Below are positions 1-6,646 of a stretch of DNA of 10,059 bases, one piece after another. The translations under genes were made by a program, and so were the position numbers. The notes under the pieces were generated by a model. That model did not search any database. It was not told the origin of the DNA and worked only from the letters and a program-made list of their open reading frames with translations. The DNA comes from DATAEU01 sp046724395 (GTDB taxonomy: Bacteria; Actinomycetota; UBA4738; HRBIN12): positions 1 to 10,059 of the forward strand of contig JBKOWM010000149.1 of the NCBI GenBank assembly GCA_046724395.1, written 5' to 3'. The first letter of the stretch is position 1. The number at the start of each line of letters is the position of its first letter.

Positions 1-1487
1 GTGCTGAACCGCTCGAGCACTCTGCCGTCGACGAAACGGATCTCGTCGCGCGCCTCGTCCTCGGTTCCCTGCAGCGAGCGCATCCGCGCGAGCGCGTCGT
101 CGCCGTCGACGAGGCTGGATCGGAGATGCTCGAAGAGCTCCGTCCGCGACATGGCACGGATGTCGTCCTCCGTCGTGTCCAGCATCTCCAGGAGGCGACG
201 GTTCCACGACACCATCCCGCCGCCTTCGTCGACCACGAGGATCCCCTCGTCGGATGCCTCGGCCTGCTCCTCGAGGACGAGGGTGCGGAACCGCAGCTCC
301 GCCTCGGCCCGCTTGAGCTCGGTCACGTCGTGGAAGACGTTGACGACGTGGCGGACGCGCCCCTCGTCGTCGCGCATCGCCGTCGAGCGCACGTACCGCC
401 AGTTCTCCTCTCCGGTCGCGATCGCGCGAACCCTCAGCAGGGCTTCGGCCTCCGGCTCGCCGGCGAGGATGCGACGTCCAGGGAGTCGGTCGAGCGGGAA
501 AGGACTCGCGTCCTCAGAGAGGATCTCGAACCGGCCTACGGTCTCGCTCGTGGGCGCCTCGAGGAGCGATCGGGCGTCCTCGTATCCCGACAGCCGCGCG
601 GCCGCGTCGTTCGCGTACACGACCCGACCAGCGGCGTCCTGAATGGTGATGCCGTCCGCGCTCGCGCTCGTGATGATGCTGAGCTGGTCGCGCGCGTGCT
701 CGAGGTCGCGCTCGAGGGCCACCTGTTCCGTGATGTCGCGAGCGATCGTCGCCGCACCGACGATCGCACCCGTCGGGTCGCGCACCGGCGAGATCGATAG
801 CCAGACGTCGACGAGCCTGCCGTTGCGCGTCACACGCTTCGTCCGGAAATCTCGGATCTCCCCGCCGCTTCGCAGGCGGTCGAGGATTTGCTGGATCTCG
901 CGTTTTCGATCGTCGGGAGCGAGCATCGACACATGCCGGCCGATGACCTCGCGGGCGGTGTAGCCGTACATTCGCTCGGCTCCCCGGTTCCACGACAGGA
1001 CGATCCCCTCGAGCGTCTTGGAGAAAATCGCGTCGTTCGAGCTCTCGACGATCGCCGCGAGCTCGGCGGGCGTCGATCCCAGGAGTCCGCCGATGCGTGG
1101 GCCAACCTCGCGCAGGACGAAAACGAACAGCCCGTCCCCGGCCAGAAACGCGCGACCCTCGGCACCGACCCTCGCCCCGTCTCGGCGCAGGAGGTCGATC
1201 TGCCCCCGCCAGACGCCCTTTCGGACGAACCGCTCGATGTCGGCCTCGGCAGCCTCGGGCGGCATCGCGATGACGTCCGGCACCCGGAGGGTGCACAACT
1301 CGTCTTCGATGTATCCGAGGAGACGCTGTGCAGCGGCGTTCGCCGCAACGAACCGGGAGTCCCGGTCGGCAACGAGGGCCGCATCCGGCATCAGGTCGAA
1401 CAGCTGTCGATAGGGCAGCGGGCCGCGAGCCGACGGGTCGCCGGCTGGCTCATCCCAATCGTGCGCGCGCCTCTCGGACCTGGCCAT
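1..1487 (-). CDS. Multi-PAS-domain sensor protein, N-terminal part (gene runs off left edge)
   Basis: The complementary strand encodes 495 residues from an ATG at 1487 and is still open at base 1, so the C-terminus is missing. Four PAS-like repeats can be read at roughly residues 25-128, 140-255, 265-392 and 398 to the edge. The second is the most canonical (SSNDAIFSKTLEGIVLSWN, then YGYTAREVIGRHVSML, ending in ARDITEQVALERDL). The third ends in VFHDVTELKRAEAELRF, the usual PAC-to-linker signature. No signal peptide or membrane helix is visible, so it looks cytoplasmic. PAS arrays of this kind sense ligand, redox or light and drive a histidine kinase, a PP2C/RsbU phosphatase, or a GGDEF/EAL module; the output here is unknown. 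No clear Shine-Dalgarno precedes the ATG. A TATCCT hexamer 12 bases upstream would give a nearly leaderless transcript. It is divergent from the csbD-like gene. Confidence 0.9.
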   Translation of the reverse strand, partial: MARSERRAHDWDEPAGDPSARGPLPYRQLFDLMPDAALVADRDSRFVAANAAAQRLLGYIEDELCTLRVPDVIAMPPEAAEADIERFVRKGVWRGQIDLLRRDGARVGAEGRAFLAGDGLFVFVLREVGPRIGGLLGSTPAELAAIVESSNDAIFSKTLEGIVLSWNRGAERMYGYTAREVIGRHVSMLAPDDRKREIQQILDRLRSGGEIRDFRTKRVTRNGRLVDVWLSISPVRDPTGAIVGAATIARDITEQVALERDLEHARDQLSIITSASADGITIQDAAGRVVYANDAAARLSGYEDARSLLEAPTSETVGRFEILSEDASPFPLDRLPGRRILAGEPEAEALLRVRAIATGEENWRYVRSTAMRDDEGRVRHVVNVFHDVTELKRAEAELRFRTLVLEEQAEASDEGILVVDEGGGMVSWNRRLLEMLDTTEDDIRAMSRTELFEHLRSSLVDGDDALARMRSLQGTEDEARDEIRFVDGRVLERFS

Positions 1488-1541
1488 GCGGACCGACCGA
1501 GGATAGCGCCGGCAAACAGGCTCGCGGAAGCACCCCGCGAT

Positions 1542-1567
1542 GTTCGAACTAGGGCCAGGCAGGGAAC
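1542..1567 (+). promoter_or_regulatory. Candidate SigB-type promoter of the csbD-like gene
   Basis: GTTCGA (1542-1547), 14 bases, then GGGAAC (1562-1567). The layout matches the Gram-positive general-stress promoter (GTTTAA about 14 bases from GGGTAT in Bacillus; GNNT...GGGTAC/T in Streptomyces). The -10 differs at the usually conserved T. The predicted transcript start near 1574 leaves about 46 bases before the csbD start. This is the weakest of five similar sites in the window, and is supported mainly by its identical spacing and by CsbD being a classic SigB target. Confidence 0.4.
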
Positions 1568-1572
1568 GTTCC
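1563..1572. promoter_or_regulatory. 10-bp palindrome GGAACGTTCC in the divergent PAS/csbD intergenic region
   Basis: GGAACGTTCC is a perfect inverted repeat in the 132-base space between the PAS-sensor gene and the csbD-like gene. It overlaps the candidate -10 hexamer and the expected transcript start, the usual place for a repressor operator. It is short, and GC-rich DNA produces such palindromes by chance, so confidence is low. Confidence 0.25.
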
Positions 1573-1619
1573 TGCAGGACGGACAATCGAGATCGAGCCA
1601 TCCAAAGGAGGAGGATTCC

Positions 1620-1835
1620 ATGGGTGACGCAACGCAGGATCGTGCCGAAGGTCGCTGGGACGAGACCAAGGGCAAGGTCAAGGAGGCCGTCGGCGACGCC
1701 ACCGACAACGAGTCGATGGAGCGCCAGGGCAAGGCCGATCAGGTGCGCGGAAAGGGCGAGCAGGCCAAGGGGCACGTCAAGGACGCCGCCGAGGACGTCA
1801 AGGAGGGCGTGAAGGGGGCGTTCGACGACGACTGA
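1620..1835 (+). CDS. CsbD-family general stress protein
   Basis: This is a 71-residue, highly charged protein made almost entirely of the CsbD pattern: RAEGRWDETKGKVKEAVGD, then ERQGKADQVRGKGEQAKGH and a second VKDAAEDVKEGVKGAF heptad-like segment. The family is small, soluble and probably partly disordered. It is named for a SigB-controlled gene in Bacillus subtilis, and its molecular role is not established. The ATG is fixed by an excellent ribosome site (AAAGGAGGAGG at 1604-1614). A candidate SigB-type promoter lies at 1542-1567. The BON-domain gene starts 21 bases downstream, so the two are probably co-transcribed. Confidence 0.93.
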   Translation: MGDATQDRAEGRWDETKGKVKEAVGDATDNESMERQGKADQVRGKGEQAKGHVKDAAEDVKEGVKGAFDDD

Positions 1836-1856
1836 GCGCGGGGTGGAGGTGGCGCG

Positions 1857-2378
1857 ATGCGGCTGAGAAGCTTGCTGTTCGGAGCGGCGATCGGGGCAGC
1901 GATCGCGTACCTATTCGACCCCGATCGAGGACGTGCGAGAAGGGCGCGGCTCGGGGACCAGGCGGCCGCGCTGCTGCGCCGGACCACGGCGGCGACCGGC
2001 AGACGCGGCCGCTACCTGGCGACGACTGCGGCGGGGAGGATGTTCGAGGCCCGCTCCCGTCTGACCCCGCCCGCACCCGTCGACGACGCGACTCTCCGCG
2101 ACCGAATCCGGAGCGAGGCGCTCGGCCACGCGCGAATCGCGGCGGGGAAGATCAACGTCGACGTCGCCGACGGACGTGCGACGCTGCGGGGGGAGATGGA
2201 CGACTCGGCGCTGATCGGCGAGGTCGTCGCGCGGGTTCGCGCGGTTCCTGGCGTCGTGTCGGTCGAGAGCCTTCTGCATACGCCCGAGGAGGAGCCCGCT
2301 CCGAACAAGCGGCCGGCCGTGCGAGCGAGCCAGCGGGCGGCGGAGTCGGCGCCGTCGACGGGCGAGGCCATCGAGTAG
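1857..2378 (+). CDS. Membrane-anchored BON-domain protein
   Basis: A 173-residue protein. Residues about 5-19 (SLLFGAAIGAAIAYL) form one hydrophobic helix. It is followed by FDPDRGRARRARL, a basic motif common in actinobacterial YtxH-like and BON proteins, which suggests the body stays on the cytoplasmic side. Residues about 75-143 are a BON domain (DATLRDRIRSEALGHARI, INVDVADGRATLRGEM, VVARVRAVPGVVSVESLL). This small alpha/beta fold is thought to bind phospholipid or protein surfaces and appears in envelope-stress proteins such as OsmY. The C-terminal 30 residues are Pro/Ala-rich and probably disordered. GGAGG at 1845-1849, seven bases before the ATG, supports the start. The gene follows the csbD-like gene closely and likely shares its stress promoter. 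Confidence 0.88.
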   Translation: MRLRSLLFGAAIGAAIAYLFDPDRGRARRARLGDQAAALLRRTTAATGRRGRYLATTAAGRMFEARSRLTPPAPVDDATLRDRIRSEALGHARIAAGKINVDVADGRATLRGEMDDSALIGEVVARVRAVPGVVSVESLLHTPEEEPAPNKRPAVRASQRAAESAPSTGEAIE

Positions 2379-2379
2379 G

Positions 2380-2403
2380 GCGGCGCGAGAGGCCCTGCGC
2401 CGC
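2380..2403 (+). terminator. GC-rich hairpin after the BON gene
   Basis: GCGGCGC (2380-2386) and GCGCCGC (2397-2403) are perfect complements around a 10-base loop, starting two bases after the BON stop codon. There is no T-run, so if it terminates it is of the T-less type common in high-GC Gram-positives. It separates the CsbD/BON unit from the next promoter. Confidence 0.4.
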
Positions 2404-2438
2404 AACGCCGGAACGGGCGCGGGCAAAACCACTGCGCC

Positions 2439-2464
2439 GTTTCCGTGCGGTTCCTCGCGGGTAA
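2439..2464 (+). promoter_or_regulatory. Candidate SigB-type promoter of the GT4-GmhA fusion gene
   Basis: GTTTCC (2439-2444), 14 bases, then GGGTAA (2459-2464). This is close to the general-stress promoter consensus and has the same spacer as four other sites in the window. The expected transcript start is near 2471, upstream of both possible start codons (2507 and 2540). It would drive the glycosyltransferase-isomerase, SDR and GT9 genes. Confidence 0.55.
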
Positions 2465-2527
2465 CGACGCCGCGGGGCGCCGGGGCCTGAGCTTGAGGGG
2501 CGTCCCGTGACGGGACCTGACCGACCC

Positions 2528-2534
2528 GAGGAGG
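2528..2534 (+). promoter_or_regulatory. Ribosome binding site that favours the GTG start at 2540
   Basis: GAGGAGG ends five bases before GTG 2540, which puts the protein start at the beginning of the Rossmann strand (PKRIALISEH). A weaker site, GAGGGG at 2495-2500, precedes an in-frame GTG at 2507 and would add 11 residues (MTGPDRPEEAG). The second cannot be ruled out. Confidence 0.5.
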
Positions 2535-2539
2535 CCGGC

Positions 2540-4435
2540 GTGCCGAAGCGGATCGCGCTCATCTCCGAGCACGCGTCGCCGCTCGCCGTCCTCGGCGGCG
2601 TCGACGCGGGCGGCCAGAACGTTTACGTCGGGCAACTCGCACGCCACTTGGTACAGATCGGGTACGACGTCGACGTCTTCACACGCCGCGACAGCGAGGC
2701 GCTCCCCGAGGTTGCGGAGTGGGTCGACGGCGTCCGCATCGTCAACGTTCCGGCGGGGCCGCCCGAGTCCGTACCGAAGGAGCGTCTGCTCCCGTGGATG
2801 AACGATTTCGCGATGCACATCGTCCGGTTCTGTCGTCGAGAGCCGGCGCCGTACGACCTCGTCCACGCCAACTTCTGGATGTCGGGCCTCGTCGCTTGCG
2901 AGATCAAGCGGTCGCTCGGCATCCCGTTCGTCATCACGTTCCACGCGCTCGGGCGCGTCCGGCGGGCGCACCAGGGGGCTGCAGACGGGTTTCCGGACGA
3001 GCGTTTTGCCATCGAGGAGCGCGTTATCCGTGAGTGCGACCAGATCGTTGCCGAGTGTCCGCAGGAGGAGGAGGACCTGATCCGCTTCTACAACGCGGAT
3101 CCAGCGAAGATCTCGATCATCCCGGCCGGCTTCGATCCGGCGGAGTTCTCTCCGATGAGCAAGGAGCTCGCGCGCGCGGCGCTCGGCCTCGCGACGCCGG
3201 AATGGACCGTCCTCCACGTCGGGCGAATGGTTCCGCGCAAGGGCGTGGACAACGCGATCCGAGGATTCGCGCGGATGATCGCACGAGCCGGCATCGAGGG
3301 GCGGTTGGTCGTCGCCGGCGGTGACGCCGACGGGGCCGAGTCTGCGGAGGTGACCCGGTTGCGCGCCGTCGCGGAGGAGGAGGCCGTCGCGGACCGTGTG
3401 ACGTTTGCCGGGCCCGTCGGCCGCGATCGGCTGCGGTACTACTACGGCGCCGCCGACGTGTTCGTGACGACGCCGTGGTACGAGCCGTTCGGCATCACGC
3501 CGCTCGAGGCGATGGCCTGCGGCACCCCCGTCGTCGGTTCGAACGTCGGCGGTATCAAGTTCACGGTTCGCGACGGCGAGTGTGGATATCTCGTCGCGGC
3601 GAACCAGCCGGACATGCTTGCCGAGCGGCTGGTGCATCTGTACCGGCACCCCAGGCTCGTGTCGGTGTTCCGACGGCAGGCGATCAATCGCGCCAACGAC
3701 CTGTTCACCTGGCGTAACGTCGCGAACGAGATGGCGGCGCTCTACGAGCGCCTCGTCGCGTCGGGAGCGATGCGAGGTCCCGAGGACGCTGACGAGCTCG
3801 CCGCGATCGAGCGCCGTTTCGACGACGGCATCGCCGCGCTGGAGGAGTCGAAGCGGTTGCTTCCGGCCGCCCTGCTCCGCGCGAGCCAGGAGATCGCCGG
3901 CGGGCTTGCCGCCGGAGGCAAGCTGCTCATCTGCGGCAACGGGGGAAGCGCGGCCGAGTCACAGCACCTGGCGGCCGAGCTCGTAGGCCGCTTCAAGCGG
4001 CCGGATCGCGCCGGTCTGCCCGCGATCGCTCTCACCGCGGATACCGCTGTCCTGACGGCGTGGGCGAACGATGCCCGCTTCGACGAGGTCTACGCCCGTC
4101 AGGTGGACGCGCTGGGGCGCCCGGGAGACGTCCTCGTCGCGCTCAGCACGACGGGGCGGTCGCGAAACCTCGTCCGCGCGATCGAGGCGGCGCGAGAACG
4201 CGGGATGCGGTCGGTGGCATTCCTCGGCCGCGACGGAGGCCAGTGCCGCAAGGTGTCCGACGTCCCCGTCGTGGTTCCGGTGAACGACACGCAGCGGATC
4301 CAGGAGGTGCAGCTGCTCGCGTTGCACACCCTGTGCGAGCTCGTCGAGGAGCGGCTGTTCGCACGCCGGTGGCGCGACGATGCCGCCGTCGTCTCGGACG
4401 AGGGCGATGTCGGCGCGCCCGCGATCGCCGGCTGA
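2540..4435 (+). CDS. GT4 glycosyltransferase fused to GmhA-type sedoheptulose-7-phosphate isomerase
   Basis: A 631-residue two-domain protein. Residues 1 to about 410 are a GT-B glycosyltransferase of family 4, sucrose-phosphate-synthase/MshA-like: GGVDAGGQNVYV at 19-30, phosphate-contact HVGRMVPRKG (R229, K234), and the donor motif EPFGITPLE with its E-x7-E pair (E315, E323). Residues about 415-610 are a SIS domain matching GmhA, which converts sedoheptulose 7-phosphate to D-glycero-D-manno-heptose 7-phosphate. Visible features are CGNGGSAAESQH (465-476), STTGRSRN (536-543) and RIQEVQLLALH. The residues equivalent to E. coli GmhA H61, E65, Q172 and H180 are all present (H476, E480, Q588, H596), so the isomerase is probably active. 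GmhA is normally a free-standing protein of about 190 residues, so the fusion is noteworthy. An in-frame GTG at 2507 is the alternative start. The acceptor and sugar donor of the GT4 half are unknown. Confidence 0.9.
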   Translation: MPKRIALISEHASPLAVLGGVDAGGQNVYVGQLARHLVQIGYDVDVFTRRDSEALPEVAEWVDGVRIVNVPAGPPESVPKERLLPWMNDFAMHIVRFCRREPAPYDLVHANFWMSGLVACEIKRSLGIPFVITFHALGRVRRAHQGAADGFPDERFAIEERVIRECDQIVAECPQEEEDLIRFYNADPAKISIIPAGFDPAEFSPMSKELARAALGLATPEWTVLHVGRMVPRKGVDNAIRGFARMIARAGIEGRLVVAGGDADGAESAEVTRLRAVAEEEAVADRVTFAGPVGRDRLRYYYGAADVFVTTPWYEPFGITPLEAMACGTPVVGSNVGGIKFTVRDGECGYLVAANQPDMLAERLVHLYRHPRLVSVFRRQAINRANDLFTWRNVANEMAALYERLVASGAMRGPEDADELAAIERRFDDGIAALEESKRLLPAALLRASQEIAGGLAAGGKLLICGNGGSAAESQHLAAELVGRFKRPDRAGLPAIALTADTAVLTAWANDARFDEVYARQVDALGRPGDVLVALSTTGRSRNLVRAIEAARERGMRSVAFLGRDGGQCRKVSDVPVVVPVNDTQRIQEVQLLALHTLCELVEERLFARRWRDDAAVVSDEGDVGAPAIAG

Positions 4436-4459
4436 CGGGATCGCTTTGGAGGAGGTCGT

Positions 4460-5254
4460 GTGGCGCAGAACGTGGAGACGAGAGCGACGAAGGCCCACGC
4501 CGTTCTGGGCGATGCCTCGATCCCGCCCGACGACGCGCTCGAGGGTCGCGTCGTCGTCGTTACAGGGGCAGCCCGCGGCCTCGGCGAGGCCGTCGCGAGG
4601 CGTCTCGCCCGCTCGGGCGCGCACGTCGTCGCCGGCGACGTCCGAGCCGATCTGACGCGGCAGACCGCGGCGTCGATCCGAGATTCCGGCGACCGCGCGG
4701 AGGCCGTCGTCCTCGACGTCACCGATGCCGACGCAGCCTCGACCGCCGTTCGGACGATCGCCGATCGTCACGGACGTATCGACGTGCTCGTTAACAACGC
4801 GGGCGTCGACGTCACCGCCCCGTTCGAGGAGATCTCGATCGAGGATTGGGACCGCATCCTCGGCGTGAACCTGCGCGGGCCGGTGGTCATGTCGCGCGCG
4901 GTCTTCGGCATCATGCGGGAGCAGGCCGGCGGTCACATCGTCAACATCGTGTCTACGGCGGCCAAGCGCGCGTGGCCGAACGCGTCTGCGTACCACGCGA
5001 GCAAGTGGGGCCTCCTCGGGTTCAGTCACGCGCTGCACACCGAAGGCCGCCCGTTCGGCATCAAGGTGAGCGCGGTCGTCGCCGGCGGCATGCGCACGCC
5101 GTTCCTGCTCGACCGGTTTCCCGACCTCGACCCCGACGTGCTGCAGCGTCCCGAGAACGTCGCCGAGACGGTGCGGTTCGTGCTGCTCCAGCCGGACGAG
5201 ACGGTCATTCCCGAGGTCATGGTCATCCCGATGCGGGAGACGTCCTGGCCGTGA
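4460..5254 (+). CDS. Short-chain dehydrogenase/reductase (SDR), classical type
   Basis: A 264-residue Rossmann-fold oxidoreductase. The cofactor motif TGAARGLG is at 35-42 and the structural NNAG at 112-115. Catalytic Ser165 (IVSTAAK), Tyr178 and Lys182 (YHASK) are all present, so it should be active. An Asp at the end of the second strand (VVAGD, D60) suggests NAD(H) rather than NADP(H). The 27-residue N-terminal extension is unusual; the GTG start is supported by GGAGGAGG at 4448-4455. It starts 24 bases after the GT4-GmhA stop, and its stop overlaps the GT9 start by four bases (GTGA), so the three are one operon. The substrate cannot be read from sequence. Context suggests oxidation, reduction or epimerisation of a sugar or sugar nucleotide. 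Confidence 0.9.
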   Translation: MAQNVETRATKAHAVLGDASIPPDDALEGRVVVVTGAARGLGEAVARRLARSGAHVVAGDVRADLTRQTAASIRDSGDRAEAVVLDVTDADAASTAVRTIADRHGRIDVLVNNAGVDVTAPFEEISIEDWDRILGVNLRGPVVMSRAVFGIMREQAGGHIVNIVSTAAKRAWPNASAYHASKWGLLGFSHALHTEGRPFGIKVSAVVAGGMRTPFLLDRFPDLDPDVLQRPENVAETVRFVLLQPDETVIPEVMVIPMRETSWP

Positions 5255-6363
5255 CGGGCACCTGGCCCGCCGCGCGCAACGTCCTCGCGGTCCGGCTCGA
5301 CGCCATCGGGGACGTTCTGATGACGACGCCTGCGCTCCGCGCGCTCCGCGGCGTCGACGGAACGCGCGTGACGCTGATGACGTCGCCCTCCGGCGCGCAG
5401 GTCGCCCACCTCATCCCGGAGTTGAACGAGGTCGTCGCGTACGAGGCGCCGTGGATGAAGCACACCAGCCGAGCCGACGCCACGGTCGATCTCGCGACGG
5501 TCGAGACGCTCCGACGACGGCGATTCGACGCCGCCGTGATCTTCACGGTATTCAGCCAGAGTCCGCTTCCGGCGGCCGTGCTTTGTCATCTCGCCGGCAT
5601 CCCGCTGCGGGCCGCGCACTGCCGTGAGAATCCGTATCGGCTCCTGACCGACTGGGTCCGCGAACGCGAGCCCGAGCGTGGGATCCGGCACGAGGTTCGT
5701 CGACAGATCGACCTCGCGGCGGCGCTCGGACGCACGACCGACGACGACCGGCTGTCGCTGGCCGTGCCCGACGAAGCACGGGTCCGCGTGCGTGAGCTGC
5801 TGTCGTCGCTCGGGCCCGATCTCGACGACGACTGGGTCGTCGTGCATCCGGGCGCGACGGCGGCATCGCGCCGATACCCGCCGGAGCTGTACGCGGACGC
5901 GTGCTCGCTCCTGGCCGCTCGCGGTCTCCGCGTCGTCTTCACGGGGTCGCTTTCGGAGCGCCCGACCGTCGAGTGGATCCGCGGCGCGATGCGGGCGCCT
6001 TCGTGGTCGCTCGCCGGGCGGCTCGACGTCGGCGGGCTCGCCGCGCTGGTCGAGGAGGCGCCGGTCCTCGTGACGAACAACACGGGACCCGCACACATCG
6101 CCGCGGCCGTCGGGACGCCGGTCGTCGTCCTGTACGCGCTGACGAACCCGCAGCACACGCCGTGGCGAGTCCCGTCGCGCGTGCTCTTCCACGACGTTCC
6201 GTGTCGGAACTGCTTCTCGAGCGTCTGCCCGCAGGGCCATCACCGGTGTCTGCGCGCCGTTTCACCCGACTCGGTGGCGTCGTCCGTCGAGGAGCTCGTC
6301 CGGCGGGCGCGCGCGCAAGCCGGCGGCGGCTCAGGCGGGCCGCTGGTGCCAGCCAACCCCTAG
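5251..6363 (+). CDS. GT9-family (ADP-heptose:LPS heptosyltransferase-like) glycosyltransferase
   Basis: A 370-residue GT-B enzyme of the heptosyltransferase family. The N-terminal strand-loop RLDAIGDVLMTTPALRAL (D21) holds the WaaC-like catalytic Asp position. HPGA is at 199-202. The donor-binding NNTGPAHIAAAVGTP (from 276) corresponds to the family's (D/N)TGxxH motif. Near the C-terminus is a cysteine cluster, CRNCFSSVCP plus a fourth Cys (C318, C321, C326, C333), seen in many GT9 proteins and perhaps metal-binding. Family members transfer L,D- or D,D-heptose from a nucleotide donor, which fits the GmhA- and GmhB-like neighbours. GTG 5251 overlaps the SDR stop by four bases, which argues for translational coupling. 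The last ten residues (SGGPLVPANP) lie antisense to the end of a dehydrogenase relic and may be a recent extension. Confidence 0.9.
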   Translation: MTGTWPAARNVLAVRLDAIGDVLMTTPALRALRGVDGTRVTLMTSPSGAQVAHLIPELNEVVAYEAPWMKHTSRADATVDLATVETLRRRRFDAAVIFTVFSQSPLPAAVLCHLAGIPLRAAHCRENPYRLLTDWVREREPERGIRHEVRRQIDLAAALGRTTDDDRLSLAVPDEARVRVRELLSSLGPDLDDDWVVVHPGATAASRRYPPELYADACSLLAARGLRVVFTGSLSERPTVEWIRGAMRAPSWSLAGRLDVGGLAALVEEAPVLVTNNTGPAHIAAAVGTPVVVLYALTNPQHTPWRVPSRVLFHDVPCRNCFSSVCPQGHHRCLRAVSPDSVASSVEELVRRARAQAGGGSGGPLVPANP

Positions 6364-6475
6364 GATCCGCGGGCCGCTTCGCGCGGCACGCCCGTCGGTC
6401 AGCACGTTTCGGCCGTCCAATACGACGTGTCCGCGCATCAGCTGACTAGCCGCATCCAACGACGGCGATCCGCAT
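6331..6475 (-). pseudogene. Relic of a UDP-glucose/GDP-mannose dehydrogenase gene (internal deletion)
   Basis: On the complementary strand, ATG at 6475 begins MRIAVVGCG, the exact kind of N-terminus seen in UDP-glucose 6-dehydrogenase (MRIAVVGxGYVGL), and then hits TAG at 6448-6446. One frame over, the sequence continues ASQLMRGHVVLDGRNVL, ends GPRILGVGWHQRPA and stops at 6331. This is the family's C-terminal pattern (M..PVVVDGRN...GF.Y.GIGR). About nine N-terminal codons are therefore joined out of frame to about 39 C-terminal codons, with nearly 400 missing between. Its 3' end overlaps the last 33 bases of the GT9 gene in antisense. Two independent family end-signatures in the right order and spacing make chance unlikely, but this rests on recognition rather than an alignment. 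Confidence 0.6.
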
Positions 6476-6585
6476 CACGCGGTCGTCATCGCCCCGTTGG
6501 CGACATCGACCGATGAGGAAGCTGTCGATGCAGACGCACGGCCGCTCGGTACCCCCGAGGCCGTTGCAGCCGAAACCGATCCATC

Positions 6586-6611
6586 GTTTGCCCCGCCGGA
6601 TGGCCGGGTAC
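6586..6611 (+). promoter_or_regulatory. Candidate SigB-type promoter of the carbamoyltransferase gene
   Basis: GTTTGC (6586-6591), 14 bases, GGGTAC (6606-6611). This is the best match in the window to the Streptomyces SigB-type pattern. The predicted transcript start near 6618 leaves about 29 bases before TTG 6647. It would also exclude the longer in-frame reading that begins at 6497, because that would start upstream of the promoter. Confidence 0.6.
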
Positions 6612-6635
6612 GCCGGCTGAACCGCGTGCGAACAC

Positions 6636-6641
6636 GGAGGG
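6636..6641 (+). promoter_or_regulatory. Ribosome binding site deciding a TTG start at 6647
   Basis: GGAGGG ends five bases before TTG 6647, where the protein would begin (M)ANVLGINAVFHDP, matching the usual N-terminus of this family. The frame is open back to 6497, but those 50 upstream codons have a visibly lower G+C third position and no family resemblance. Confidence 0.65.
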
Positions 6642-6646
6642 TCGGG

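Noticed and set aside
1..642. Plus-strand Ser/Arg-rich open frame at the left edge
   Set aside because: It is the complement of the multi-PAS gene, whose minus-strand translation shows repeated PAS/PAC signatures.
2012..3649. 545-codon open frame on the minus strand
   Set aside because: It lies wholly antisense to the BON and GT4-GmhA genes, which have clear domains and ribosome sites. Its translation is Arg/Asp-rich without motifs, the usual mirror of high-GC coding DNA.
5026..6243. 405-codon open frame on the minus strand
   Set aside because: It is antisense to the SDR and GT9 genes, has no recognisable domain, and has a composition typical of a complement-frame shadow.
6549..6576. Possible minus-strand stress-type promoter (GTTTCG, 16 bases, GGGTAC) toward the dehydrogenase relic
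   Set aside because: The spacer is two bases longer than in the five accepted sites, GTACC is partly self-complementary and so matches both strands, and the only downstream target is a broken gene.
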